NCBI GenBank assembly: GCA_038232275.1
Contig: JBBSIC010000008.1
Span: forward strand, 1-64,000
Direction: 5' to 3'
Length of the DNA: 64,000 bases
Source of the DNA: DATLGB01 sp038232275
GTDB lineage: Bacteria > Actinomycetota > Thermoleophilia > Solirubrobacterales > Solirubrobacteraceae
The translations under genes were made by a program, and so were the position numbers. Positions 1-8,880 of this stretch are shown piece after piece; position 1 is the first letter of the stretch; every line of letters begins with the position of its first letter. The notes under the pieces are model-generated. The model saw only the letters and a list, made by a program, of their open reading frames with translations, was not told the DNA's origin and made no database searches.

Positions 1-11
1 GGCCGCCGCCC

Positions 12-1433
12 CTACCCCGCCGGCACGAACAGCCGGGCGTTGCGGTCCGCGCGGGTGCCGATGAACCCGCGCGGGCGCCCGCCCTGGGCGTCCAGGAAGG
101 CGAGCTCGCGCGCGACCCCAGCGAGGCCGCGCCCGTCCTGGTCGACCATCCACGTCTCCAGCGCGTACCCGCCCGCGGCGTCCTGTCGCAGGCGCAGCAT
201 GCGGCCCTGCATCGGCGAGTCCGCCAGCGAGGATGTCGAGACGATCCAGTAGTGGTCGCGCGGCGTGAGCCGGTTGCGGTGCGAGTCGCCGTGGACCGCG
301 GCGACGACGTGCGGATCGGCGTCGAGGAGGCGCAGGATCGCCTCGGGCAGCGACTGGTGGGAGACGATCACGACGGGCCGGTCGCGGGCGAGGGTGAGCT
401 GGTCGCCCAGCCACGCGAGCTGCGCGGGTTCCGTGACCGGCGCCTGACCGCCCGCGCGGTTGGCGATGTCGAGGACGACCGCGCGCACCCCGGCGCCGAC
501 GTCCGCGGTGTAGTCGAGGCGCTCCGGCGTCCGGGTCGCGCGCCCGCGGGCGAGCGCGCGCACGAGCTCGGCGCTGGTGACCGACCGCCGCGCCGGGTCG
601 GCGGGGACCCTCAGGCTGCGGCCGCCGCGCGCGGCGCCGAGCAGCGCGTCGACGGCCTGCGCGGTGGTCGCCTGCGACGGGAGCTTCGCGCGCGGGTCGA
701 GCGAGGTGATGAGGCGGTCGCCCGTCGCGATCCTGTCCGTCCGCGCGTCGGGCCGCTTCTCGCCCTGCAACAGCACGTCGTGGTTGCCGGCGACGGCGAA
801 CCACGGGGCGCTGAGGCCGGGGGACCGGAAGGCGCGCTGGGCGGCTGCGAGCATGCCCGGGTGGCGGGGCGGGTCCACGTCCGGGCGGTAGTAGAACGGG
901 TCGGGATCGTCGGCGGACTGCACGCCGCGGTACCCGGGGCCGCCGGAGTCCGGGTCCACCCGGCCGCCGTCGAGCAGTCGCAGCGCCCAGTCGAGCTCGT
1001 CGCGCTGGTCGTTGTCGGTGATGTCGCCCGTGACGAAGACGGCCTCGGGGCGCTGGCGGTTCAGCGCCCGCACGGCGGCGGCGACGACCTGGGTCGACAG
1101 CGCCTCCTGCGGGCGGAAGGCCGGGTCGAACGGCTCGCCGTAGCGGTCCAGGAATGGCGTGCGCGCGGGGGATTCCTCGTCGCGCACGTGCAGGTCGGTG
1201 AGCTGGCCGAAGGTGGCCAGCACCCTGCCCGGACGGCTCGCGGGCGCCAGCTCCGTCCGGTCGCGCAGGGCCTCGCCCGGCGCGGACTGCAGGGCGCCGT
1301 CGCCGTCCGGGTCGGCGAGGGTGCGCTCGAGGGTGGAGGCGGCCGGGCGCGCAGCGGAGGACCTGCCGTCGCCGCCGCAGCCGGAGATCGCGAGCACGAG
1401 CGCAAGCAGCAGCGCGGCCGGTGCGCGCCTCAC
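12..1433 (-). CDS. Secreted metallophosphoesterase lipoprotein
   Basis: A calcineurin-like phosphoesterase of about 473 residues, probably anchored outside the membrane. From the GTG start at 1433 the protein opens with a lipoprotein signal ending in a lipobox (ISGC, about residue 17). The metal-binding motifs follow in order: LTDLHVRD, VTGDITDND, AGNHD, VSHQSLPE and a late HGDSHRN. It resembles the actinobacterial PPA1498-type metallophosphoesterase family (family knowledge). The start overlaps the FtsX stop by four bases (GTGA), whereas the longer upstream reading frame only shadows FtsX. Its place behind an ABC exporter suggests co-expression; substrate unknown. Confidence 0.82.
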   Translation of the reverse strand: MRRAPAALLLALVLAISGCGGDGRSSAARPAASTLERTLADPDGDGALQSAPGEALRDRTELAPASRPGRVLATFGQLTDLHVRDEESPARTPFLDRYGEPFDPAFRPQEALSTQVVAAAVRALNRQRPEAVFVTGDITDNDQRDELDWALRLLDGGRVDPDSGGPGYRGVQSADDPDPFYYRPDVDPPRHPGMLAAAQRAFRSPGLSAPWFAVAGNHDVLLQGEKRPDARTDRIATGDRLITSLDPRAKLPSQATTAQAVDALLGAARGGRSLRVPADPARRSVTSAELVRALARGRATRTPERLDYTADVGAGVRAVVLDIANRAGGQAPVTEPAQLAWLGDQLTLARDRPVVIVSHQSLPEAILRLLDADPHVVAAVHGDSHRNRLTPRDHYWIVSTSSLADSPMQGRMLRLRQDAAGGYALETWMVDQDGRGLAGVARELAFLDAQGGRPRGFIGTRADRNARLFVPAG

Positions 1434-3643
1434 GGCAGCTCCTCCCGCAGGCCGATAACGACGGGCTCGCGCACCATGCTGCGCGCCACCGCCAGCGCGG
1501 CGAGGACCGCCAGCAGCGCCAGCGCGCCGGCGACGGCGCCGGCCTGCAGCGCGCTCGGGCGCAGCGGCAGCGCGGCGTAGCTCGCCGCCAGGCGCGTGAC
1601 GAGCGGTGCGAGCACGAGCCGCTCCAGCAGGATGGCCAGCAGCGCGGCGGGGACGGCGACCGCGGCCGCCGCGCCGGCCAGGACGGCGGCGAGGTCGGCG
1701 CGCGACGCGCCGCACGCGCGCAGCACGGAGAGCGCGCCCCGGCGCTCGCGCGCGGTCATCGCCAGGCCCTGCACGAGCGCGTACAGGCACACGAGCCCGA
1801 CCGCCAGCGCCACCGCGCGCAGCACGTTCGCGAGGATCCCGAGAAAGGCGGTGTTGCGCGTCGTCGCTCCGCCGACGCGCACGGGCACCAGGCCGAGGTC
1901 GCGCAGCCGGGCGAGGACGGCGGCGCGGTCGGCGCCCGGCTCGAGGCGCAGGACGCTCTGGCCGGACCCGCCCGGGTCGGCGCCGAGCAGTGTGGGGGCG
2001 GAGACCCAGGCGATGCGGCCGCTGTCGTCGAGCGCGCGCACGACGCCGACGACCTTAAGCCGCAGCTCGTGACCGGAGGGATCGAGCGTGGCGAGCGTCG
2101 AGCCGGGGCGCAGCCCGAGGGCGTCGGCGAGCCCGAGGCCGACCTCGACCTCGTTGCGCGCCCGCAGGCGCCGGCCCGAGGCCAGCGGCGGGGAGTCGAA
2201 GCGCACGTGGTCGCCCTCGTAGGCGACGAGGCGCACGGGCTCGCCGAGCCGGAAGGCGTCCGTGGCTTGGATCGTGTAGCGCTGGGTGGCGGCGGCGATG
2301 CCTCCGATGGCGCGCAGCGTGGGCAGCAGCCCGGCGCGGGCGTCGACGGTGAGCTGGTAGCGCTTGCCGAGGACGGCCGGATCGTCGCGCAGGCGCACGA
2401 GCAGCGACGCGAGCCCGAGCATCAGCAGCACGACGCCGGCGCAGACGCCGATCGTCGCGACCGAGCCGGCCCAGCGCGCGCGGGCGGCGACGGCGAAGCG
2501 CGCGCCCATGCGCAGCAGGCCGTCGCTGGAGGCGCGGCGCGGCGCCGCGCGGCGCGCGAGCTCGCCGCCGTGCAGCAGCGGCGCGATCGGTCGCCGCGCC
2601 GCGCGCCAGGCGGGCAAGGCCGAGGCGGCGACGACGACGGCGCAGACCCCGATCCAGGCGAGCACCAGCGGCGGGAGCAGCGCGGCGCCGGGCGGGCGCT
2701 CGTTGAGGGCGAGCAGGAGCGAGCGCGCGGGGCCGCCGACCGCCAGCGCGCCCGCGACGAGCCCGGCCGCCGCGGCCGGCGCGGCGACGAGGAGCGCCGC
2801 CCCCGCATGCCCGGCCACGACGCGCGCGGGGGAGAAGCCGAGCGCCCGCCGGACGCCGAGCCCGGGCAGCCGGCGCTGGACCTCGGCGTGGGCGCCGGAG
2901 GCGAGCATGGTCCCGGCCGCCACCAGGGCGACCAGCGCGAAGGCGACCAGCAGCGCGATCACGATGCCGGCGGCCTGGTCGAGGGTCACGCGCACGCCCT
3001 CGCGCGTGATGAAGCTGAGGTCGCCGAGCCCGAACGCCTCTGTGCGGGCCGAGGCGAGCGTGATCGGCGCGCGCGCCCGGTCGTTGACCCACAGCAGCGC
3101 GACGTTGGCCGGGATCCGCTGCGAGGCCTCGTCCTCGCGGTCGCCGACGTAGACCTTCGCGGTCTTGGCCAGCGGGAAGGCGACGTTGTCCGGCGAGACG
3201 GCGACGCCGACGACGCGCAGGCCGCCCGCGCGCCCGACCTTCAGCGTGTCGCCGGGCCCGACACCCCACTCCCGGGCGACGCCCTGCTCGACCACGACCT
3301 CGCCGCGGCGGCCGGACAGGTCGCGGCCGGCCACGATCTCGTAGCCGCGGCGCCCGCCGAGCAGGATCTCCAGGCGGCCGTTGCGGGTGGCGCGGCCCCG
3401 GAAGCGTAGCCGGACGTGGTCGACCTCGTAGCGGTAGGAGCTCGACTGCAGGTTGGGCAGGCCGCGCACGCGCTCGTCGAGCACGCTGCGGCGCTGCGGG
3501 GCGAAGCGCGCGATGACGTCGGGGAGGTCGGCGGCGCGGGCGGCGCGGTCGAAGCCCGTGCGCAGTCCGAAGCCGACGGTGACCGCGGCACCGGCCACGA
3601 GCGCGGCGGCGAAGACGCCCGCGGCCGCCAGCCAGCGCCTCAT
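1430..3643 (-). CDS. FtsX-type ABC transporter permease
   Basis: Membrane subunit of a MacB/LolCDE-like ABC system, 737 residues. An N-terminal hydrophobic helix (about 5-27) is followed by a large extracytoplasmic region, a first block of FtsX helices near 230-350, a second extracytoplasmic domain, and a second helix block near 600-720. This duplicated FtsX arrangement is typical of actinobacterial exporters of lipids, lipoproteins or peptides. The ATG overlaps the ATPase stop by four bases, and its own stop overlaps the phosphoesterase start, so the three genes form one minus-strand operon. Substrate cannot be told from sequence. Confidence 0.85.
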   Translation of the reverse strand: MRRWLAAAGVFAAALVAGAAVTVGFGLRTGFDRAARAADLPDVIARFAPQRRSVLDERVRGLPNLQSSSYRYEVDHVRLRFRGRATRNGRLEILLGGRRGYEIVAGRDLSGRRGEVVVEQGVAREWGVGPGDTLKVGRAGGLRVVGVAVSPDNVAFPLAKTAKVYVGDREDEASQRIPANVALLWVNDRARAPITLASARTEAFGLGDLSFITREGVRVTLDQAAGIVIALLVAFALVALVAAGTMLASGAHAEVQRRLPGLGVRRALGFSPARVVAGHAGAALLVAAPAAAAGLVAGALAVGGPARSLLLALNERPPGAALLPPLVLAWIGVCAVVVAASALPAWRAARRPIAPLLHGGELARRAAPRRASSDGLLRMGARFAVAARARWAGSVATIGVCAGVVLLMLGLASLLVRLRDDPAVLGKRYQLTVDARAGLLPTLRAIGGIAAATQRYTIQATDAFRLGEPVRLVAYEGDHVRFDSPPLASGRRLRARNEVEVGLGLADALGLRPGSTLATLDPSGHELRLKVVGVVRALDDSGRIAWVSAPTLLGADPGGSGQSVLRLEPGADRAAVLARLRDLGLVPVRVGGATTRNTAFLGILANVLRAVALAVGLVCLYALVQGLAMTARERRGALSVLRACGASRADLAAVLAGAAAAVAVPAALLAILLERLVLAPLVTRLAASYAALPLRPSALQAGAVAGALALLAVLAALAVARSMVREPVVIGLREELP

Positions 3644-4302
3644 GCCCCGACCAGCAGGCCCTCGTGCAGCCGCAGGACGCGGTCGGCGACCGCGGTCGCC
3701 GCCGGGTCGTGCGTGACGAGCAGGACGGCCCGGCCCTCGTCGGCGGTCTCGCGCAGCAGCCGCAGGACCTCGGCGCCCGACGCGCCGTCGAGGTTGCCCG
3801 TCGGCTCGTCGGCGAGGATCACCGCGGGATCGTTGACCAGCGCCCGGGCGATCGCGAAGCGCTGCTGCTCCCCGCCGGAGAGCTGGACCGGCGAGAGGCC
3901 GGCGACCGTGCGCAGGCCCAACCGGTCGACGAGCTCGCCGGCCCGCCGCCCCGCCTGCGGGTGCGCGCCGCGCACCCGGCCGGCCAGGCGCACGTTGGCC
4001 TCCCCGGTCAGCTCGGGCAGCAGGTGAAAGAACTGAAAGACGAAGCCGATGCGCCGCCGGCGCAGCGCCGCCAGGCGCCGCTCGGAGCCGCCGTCGACGC
4101 GCTCGCCGGCCACCTCGATCCGTCCGGCGTCGGCGCGGTCCAGGCCGCCCAGCACGTGCAGCAGCGTGGACTTGCCGGTGCCCGAGCGGCCGAGCACCGC
4201 CACCAGCTCGCCCGCCTGCACCTCCAGCTCGGCCCCGTCCAGGAGCCGCCGGGCGGCCCGGCCCTCTCCGAAGGTCTTGACGAGCCCGGAGGCGCGAAGC
4301 AC
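3640..4302 (-). CDS. ABC transporter ATP-binding protein (LolD/MacB type)
   Basis: ATPase partner of the FtsX permease, about 220 residues. Walker A is GRSGTGKST, the signature is QLSGGEQQR, Walker B runs VILADEPTGNLD and the H-loop is VTHD. The sequence DEPTGNLD is characteristic of the LolD/FtsE/MacB subclass. I chose GTG 4302 because homologues begin with residues like LRASGLVKTF and because a TAGCGT -10-like hexamer ends eight bases upstream, which fits a leaderless transcript. The reading frame extends to 4374 but that extension is low-complexity. Confidence 0.87.
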   Translation of the reverse strand: MLRASGLVKTFGEGRAARRLLDGAELEVQAGELVAVLGRSGTGKSTLLHVLGGLDRADAGRIEVAGERVDGGSERRLAALRRRRIGFVFQFFHLLPELTGEANVRLAGRVRGAHPQAGRRAGELVDRLGLRTVAGLSPVQLSGGEQQRFAIARALVNDPAVILADEPTGNLDGASGAEVLRLLRETADEGRAVLLVTHDPAATAVADRVLRLHEGLLVGA

Positions 4303-4309
4303 CCGCCGA

Positions 4310-4315
4310 ACGCTA
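4310..4315 (-). promoter_or_regulatory. Putative -10 element for a leaderless transcript
   Basis: On the minus strand TAGCGT (TANNNT form) lies seven bases before the GTG at 4302. This spacing would place transcription initiation at or next to the start codon. No convincing Shine-Dalgarno is present. Inferred from position only. Confidence 0.35.
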
Positions 4316-4561
4316 GGCCGCGAACCTAAAGGGCACGGCCCCGCCGCCGCGTTGGCAGCTCGGACACCACCCATCCCACCGACGGGCGCATCTTCTCCCG
4401 GCGGCGATCATGCTGCACGTGTGCCGGCGGTCCTCTCCAAATCCGGTTCGCCGGCCTCATGCCGGCAGCCGCCGTTTCCCACGAAGCCGCGTCCTGCCGC
4501 GACCCCGAGGCCTGGCGTCGCGGCCGGGGGCGGCGCGAGGCAGGCTGCCCGTCGCCGGGTC

Positions 4562-5143
4562 GTGGCGGCGGCACTCCTGGCAGCCGTTCTGGCGTGCCTC
4601 GGGGTCGCGACCGAGGCGGGCGCCGAGGTGACGCCCCGCGCCTCCCTGACCGACGAGGAGTGCTTCTCCTTCGCCGACCACGTCACCGCGGGCCTCGAAT
4701 CGTCCTGGTCGCCGCAGGACGCGGCCTATCGGACGGACGGGGCCCGGCGCGATCTCCACGATCGACAACGCGGCGATGCTCACGGTGCACGCGACGGCTG
4801 CCGCGCAGGGGCACGTCGGCCCGTCGCGCAACGACGCGCGCCCCAGGGTGCTGGTCGGCAAGCTCACGGCGTCGCCGCCGTATCTCACGGCGTCGCAGCC
4901 GCCCCACCACGACAAGTTGTTCCACACCCCGGGGTGGATGTCCAACGTCGACGGGGCTACGCCGACATGGACAAGTCCATCGATCCGAAGGTCACAGAGG
5001 CGCTGGCGACCGCCTATCAGGCCAAGGACGTGCTCCGGCTTTCACCTGAGGACGTGCGGGCCATTCGGGACGAGGTTCACGCGGTCTCGCACGTGCCGTT
5101 CTTCCGCTTTCCGCGCGTCCGGCTCAACGGCGGTGATGGTTGA
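4562..5143 (+). pseudogene. Decayed secreted protein gene (two frameshifts, 3' truncation)
   Basis: Three coherent pieces of one protein lie in alternating frames. Piece one (frame of 4562) is a signal peptide followed by SLTDEECFSFADHV and a tail ending near TDG. Piece two, in the next frame, carries STIDNAAMLTVHATAAAQGH and ends PGWMSNVDG. Piece three returns to the first frame with YADMDKSIDPKVTEAL and ends at PRVRLNGGDG-stop. The shifts fall at two GGGG runs (about 4739-4742 and 4953-4956), one consistent with an extra base and one with a missing base. I recognise this as a secreted-protein family common in Solirubrobacterales-type genomes, function unknown; relatives continue beyond the RLN segment, so the 3' end also appears lost. 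Homopolymer sequencing errors could explain the frameshifts but not the truncation. Confidence 0.6.
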
Positions 5144-5213
5144 GGAGGCCGCGGCGCCCAGTATCGAACCACAGTGCGGGAGTTTCGGCCCGCCCGTGGG
5201 TTGAGGCTTCAGA

Positions 5214-6110
5214 ATGCGCCGCCTGCTCTCAGCCACCGTCCTGGCCTGCCTGCTCCTCAGCGCCGACGCGGGCGCGCTGGTGCCGCGCCAGGTCTTCGGC
5301 ATCGGCAACACCACGGACTTCACCGCAGCAAGGCTGCGGGCGCTGCAGCCCCGGGCGACGCGGCTGAACACGCCGTGGAACGTGGCGCTGCACGAGGGCT
5401 ATGCCCGCGACCGCGTGGACAACTGGTACCGGCTGGCGCTCGCCGCCGGGTTGGATCCGCTGCTGAGCTTCCAGGGCACGGGCGACGAGAAGGTTCCGTC
5501 GGTCGCGCGCTATCGCACGGCCTTCCGAGCCGCCCTCAAGCGCTGGCCGCGCATGGGCGAGTGGCAGACCTGGAACGAGGGCAACCACAGCAGCCAGCCC
5601 GTCACATGGAAGCACCCGCAGCGCGCGGCGCGCTACGCGAAGGCGATGGAGCAATCGTGTCCGCGCTGCACCGTCTTGCCCATCACGATCGTGCTCAGCG
5701 ACGGCTCGCCGACGAAGTGGTGGATCGCCCACTTCCTCAAGACCTACGGCAAGACCCCGAAGATCTGGGCCGTACACAACTACGGCGACGTCAACCGCGG
5801 CGGCGCAGGCCGGCTGAAGCACTTCATCGCGGCTCACCGGCGCGGCCGGATCTGGATCACGGAGACCGGGGCCTTCGCGAAGTTCGCCAACCTCTGGCCC
5901 TACAGCCTCAGGCGCCAAGCTCGCCGGGCGGCATTCGCGTTCCGCTCCGCCCTCCATTTCCGGACGCGCGTGGACCGCGTCTACTGGTGGGAGTGGCGCG
6001 GCCAGTTCAGCCCGCGCAGGGCGCACTGGGACACGGGGCTCGTCGACGCCCTGGGCAAGCCTCGGCCGGTCTACTTCAGGGTGCTCAAGGAGCGTTTTCG
6101 CTCGCACTGA
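5214..6110 (+). CDS. Secreted glycoside hydrolase-like TIM-barrel protein
   Basis: A 298-residue exported protein with a Sec signal peptide (about residues 1-22). It has the layout of clan GH-A glycosidases: WNEGNH near 125 would supply the acid/base glutamate, VHNYGDVN lies near 188, and WITETG near 215 would supply the nucleophile. The family assignment beyond a TIM-barrel glycosidase fold is inference. A clear paralogue sits at 52116-53063 on the other strand and shares the WNE-NH, HNY-DVNR and TETG blocks. ATG 5214 is used because the signal peptide begins there. The substrate could be an envelope or extracellular polysaccharide. Confidence 0.72.
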   Translation: MRRLLSATVLACLLLSADAGALVPRQVFGIGNTTDFTAARLRALQPRATRLNTPWNVALHEGYARDRVDNWYRLALAAGLDPLLSFQGTGDEKVPSVARYRTAFRAALKRWPRMGEWQTWNEGNHSSQPVTWKHPQRAARYAKAMEQSCPRCTVLPITIVLSDGSPTKWWIAHFLKTYGKTPKIWAVHNYGDVNRGGAGRLKHFIAAHRRGRIWITETGAFAKFANLWPYSLRRQARRAAFAFRSALHFRTRVDRVYWWEWRGQFSPRRAHWDTGLVDALGKPRPVYFRVLKERFRSH

Positions 6111-6154
6111 CGGTCGCGACTAGGACGCCGGACGTTCGCTGCCGGGCTCGCGAA

Positions 6155-6355
6155 TTTGAGCATGGCGTAGTCGTTCACCCGCTCGACGCCGCCGCGGCTC
6201 GAGCGGCGGGGCAGCTCTGCGCCGCCACCGCCACCGCCGATGTCATCGACGCGTCGGTCGTCCTGGTTGCTCGTGTCGTCGGCGGGGTCGCCGTCACCAG
6301 CGACGCCGATGGCCTGCAACGCCTCGATCAGGGCATCGACGTGGCGCGCTGCTGA
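6155..6355 (+). pseudogene. Remnant of a VapC-like PIN-domain toxin
   Basis: A start-less in-frame stretch encodes HPLDAAAARAAGQLCAATATA, then DVIDASVVLVA and VVTSD-like AVTSDADGLQRLD before the stop at 6355. This matches the C-terminal half of PIN ribonuclease toxins, where DxxDA and TSDxxDL carry metal-binding acidic residues. The N-terminal half with the first catalytic Asp is absent, and no antitoxin gene is adjacent. It is most likely a decayed type II toxin gene. Confidence 0.6.
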
Positions 6356-6372
6356 CGCGAGCCGAAGACCAA

Positions 6373-6792
6373 CTACCGCTTGTCCAACTCCAGCGCGCAG
6401 CCGTTGATGCAGTAGCGCAGGCCGCCGGCGTCGCGGGGGCCGTCCTCGAAGACGTGGCCGAGGTGGCCGCCGCAGGCCTTGCAGACGACCTCGGTGCGCT
6501 TCATGAACAGCGACTTGTCGGTCCGGGTTTCGACGTTGGCGGCGACGGCGGGCTCGGTGAAGCTCGGCCAGCCGGTGCCGGAGTCGAACTTCGTCGAGGC
6601 GTCGAAGAGCTCCGCCCCGCACCCGGCGCAGCGGAAGACGCCGTCGTCCTTGGAGTCCCAGTAGGGCCCGGTGAACGCGCGCTCGGTGCCGGCCTTGCGC
6701 AGGATCTCGTACTGCTCGGGGGACAACTCGGCGCGCCACTGCTCGTCGGCCTTTTCCACCGCGCGTGATGCCGTGTCTGTGTGCGAGCTCAT
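6373..6792 (-). CDS. msrB: Peptide-methionine (R)-S-oxide reductase MsrB
   Basis: Reduces the R-sulfoxide of methionine in damaged proteins, using thioredoxin. The 139-residue protein is of normal MsrB length. Two CxxC pairs (CAGC near 55, CKACGG near 100) form the structural zinc site, and RYCINGCAL near the C-terminus contains the catalytic cysteine. FDSGTGWPSF is the family signature. It is transcribed divergently from tkt with a gap of about 70 bases, so the two may share a control region. Confidence 0.93.
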   Translation of the reverse strand: MSSHTDTASRAVEKADEQWRAELSPEQYEILRKAGTERAFTGPYWDSKDDGVFRCAGCGAELFDASTKFDSGTGWPSFTEPAVAANVETRTDKSLFMKRTEVVCKACGGHLGHVFEDGPRDAGGLRYCINGCALELDKR

Positions 6793-6861
6793 ATGGGCAG
6801 AGTACGACGAGCATCAGCGGCGTTACGCTTCGCCGTCCGTCCCAGCAATACAGGAGCAGAA

Positions 6862-8880
6862 ATGTCGACCGCCACGGACCAGATCAGCATCGAGAAACTC
6901 TCGGTCGACACCATCCGCACGCTCTCCATGGACGCGGTGGAGAAGGCGAACTCCGGTCATCCGGGGGCGCCGATGGCGCTCGCCCCCGTGGCCTACGCGC
7001 TCTACACGCAGATCATGAAGCACGATCCGGCGGACCCGCACTGGCTGAACCGCGACCGCTTCGTGCTCAGCGCGGGCCACGCCTCGATGCTGCTGTACTC
7101 GATCCTGCACCTGACGGGCTATGACGTCTCGATGGACGACCTCAAGGCGTTCCGCCAGGTCGAGTCCAAGACGCCGGGGCACCCGGAGGCCGGGCACACC
7201 GTCGGCGTGGAGACCACGACCGGCCCGCTCGGGCAGGGCATCTCGACCGCGGTCGGGATGGCGCTCGCCGAGCGCATGCTCGCCGCCCGCTTCAACACCG
7301 ACGAGCACACCGTGATCGACCACCACACCTACGTGATCGCCTCCGACGGCGACATGCAGGAGGGCATGCAGGCCGAGGCCGCGTCGCTCGCCGGGCACCT
7401 CGGGCTGAGCCGACTGATCGTCCTCTACGACGACAACCACATCTCGATCGAGGGCGACACGGCGATCTCCTTCTCCGAGGACGTCGGCGCGCGCTACGAG
7501 GCCTACGGCTGGGACGTCCAGCACCTCGGCGAGGACATCGAGGTCGACAAGCTCATCGCCGCCTACGAGGCCGCCAAGCAGTCCGATACGCCGAGCCTGA
7601 TCATCGCCCGCACCCACATCGGCTACGGCGCGCCGAACAAGCAGGACACGGGCGACGCCCACGGCTCGGCCCTTGGCGAGGACGAGATCAAGGCCACCAA
7701 GGCGTTCTACGAGTGGCCGACCGAGGAGACCTTCTTCGTCCCCGACGGCGTCTACGACCATTACAAGGGGCTGGTCGCCGAGCGCGCCGAGACGCACGCG
7801 CAGTGGAAGCAGGTGTGGGAGGCCTACAAGGCCGAGCACCTGGACATGGCACAGGCGCTCGAGCGCGGGCGCGGCAAGGAGCTGCCCGACGGCTGGGACG
7901 CGGACCTGCCGCGCCAGACGCCCGAGGACGGCGCCCTGGCCACGCGCAAGGCCTCCGAGGCCGTCATCCAGTGGGCCGCCAAGGCGGTGCCGGAGCTGGT
8001 GGGCGGCTCGGCCGACCTGGCCGGGTCCACGAACACGATCATCAAGGACGCGGGCAGCGTCGAGGCCGGCGACTACTCGGGTCGCAACCTGCACTTCGGC
8101 ATCCGCGAGCACGCGATGGGGGCGATCGTCAACGGCCTCACCCTGTCGGGCTTCCGCGCCTACGGCGCGACCTTCCTGCAGTTCCTCGACTACATGAAGG
8201 GCGCCGTGCGGATGGCGGCGATCATGGAGTGCCCGTCGATCTTCATCTACACGCACGACTCCATCGGGCTCGGAGAGGACGGTCCCACCCATCAGCCGAT
8301 CGAGCACCTCGCGCACCTGCGCGCGACGCCCAAGCTCAACGTCGTCCGGCCCGCCGACTTCAACGAGACGGCGCTGGCGTGGCGCTTCGCGCTGCGCAGC
8401 ACGGACCGGCCGACGGCGCTGGCCCTCTCGCGCCAGGGCGCCCCGACGCTCGACCCCGACGCGATCCCCGACGACGCGATCGAGCGCGGCGCCTACGTGC
8501 TGCGCGACACCGGCGACGGGGGGGAGCCCGACGTGATCCTCATCGCCACCGGCACCGAGGTCACGCTCGCCATCCAGGCCGCCGACGCGCTGGACGACCT
8601 CGCGGTCCGGGTCGTCTCCATGCCCTGCATGGACACGTTTCAGGACCAGGACGCCGCGTACCGGGATTCCGTGCTGCCTCCCGCGGTGCGCGCCCGGGTC
8701 GCGGTCGAGGCGGCGAGCGAGTACGGCTGGCACCGCTGGGTCGGCGAGCTGGGAGAGATCGTCGGGATGACGGACTTCGGCGCCTCCGGGCCCGGACCGG
8801 AGCTCTACGAGCACTTCGGCATCACCGCCGAGCACGTGGCCGAGTGCGCCCGCGCCACCGTCGAGCGGAGCCGGACTTGA
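6862..8880 (+). CDS. tkt: Transketolase
   Basis: Thiamine-diphosphate enzyme of the non-oxidative pentose phosphate pathway, 672 residues, full length. Visible signatures are the N-terminal FVLSAGHASMLLYS, the TPP/metal motif ASDGDMQEGMQAEAASLAGH and the pyrimidine-domain IREHAMGAIVNG, followed by THDSIGLGEDGPTHQP. ATG 6862 is preceded by AGGAG at about 6852, which excludes the longer reading frame from 6781. It is the first gene of a six-gene pathway operon; its stop overlaps the next start. Confidence 0.96.
   Translation: MSTATDQISIEKLSVDTIRTLSMDAVEKANSGHPGAPMALAPVAYALYTQIMKHDPADPHWLNRDRFVLSAGHASMLLYSILHLTGYDVSMDDLKAFRQVESKTPGHPEAGHTVGVETTTGPLGQGISTAVGMALAERMLAARFNTDEHTVIDHHTYVIASDGDMQEGMQAEAASLAGHLGLSRLIVLYDDNHISIEGDTAISFSEDVGARYEAYGWDVQHLGEDIEVDKLIAAYEAAKQSDTPSLIIARTHIGYGAPNKQDTGDAHGSALGEDEIKATKAFYEWPTEETFFVPDGVYDHYKGLVAERAETHAQWKQVWEAYKAEHLDMAQALERGRGKELPDGWDADLPRQTPEDGALATRKASEAVIQWAAKAVPELVGGSADLAGSTNTIIKDAGSVEAGDYSGRNLHFGIREHAMGAIVNGLTLSGFRAYGATFLQFLDYMKGAVRMAAIMECPSIFIYTHDSIGLGEDGPTHQPIEHLAHLRATPKLNVVRPADFNETALAWRFALRSTDRPTALALSRQGAPTLDPDAIPDDAIERGAYVLRDTGDGGEPDVILIATGTEVTLAIQAADALDDLAVRVVSMPCMDTFQDQDAAYRDSVLPPAVRARVAVEAASEYGWHRWVGELGEIVGMTDFGASGPGPELYEHFGITAEHVAECARATVERSRT

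Noticed and set aside
1421..3409. Long open frame of 662 codons on the plus strand
   Set aside because: It is antisense to the FtsX gene, is extremely rich in Arg, Gly and Ala and has no motif; long shadow frames are expected at this GC.
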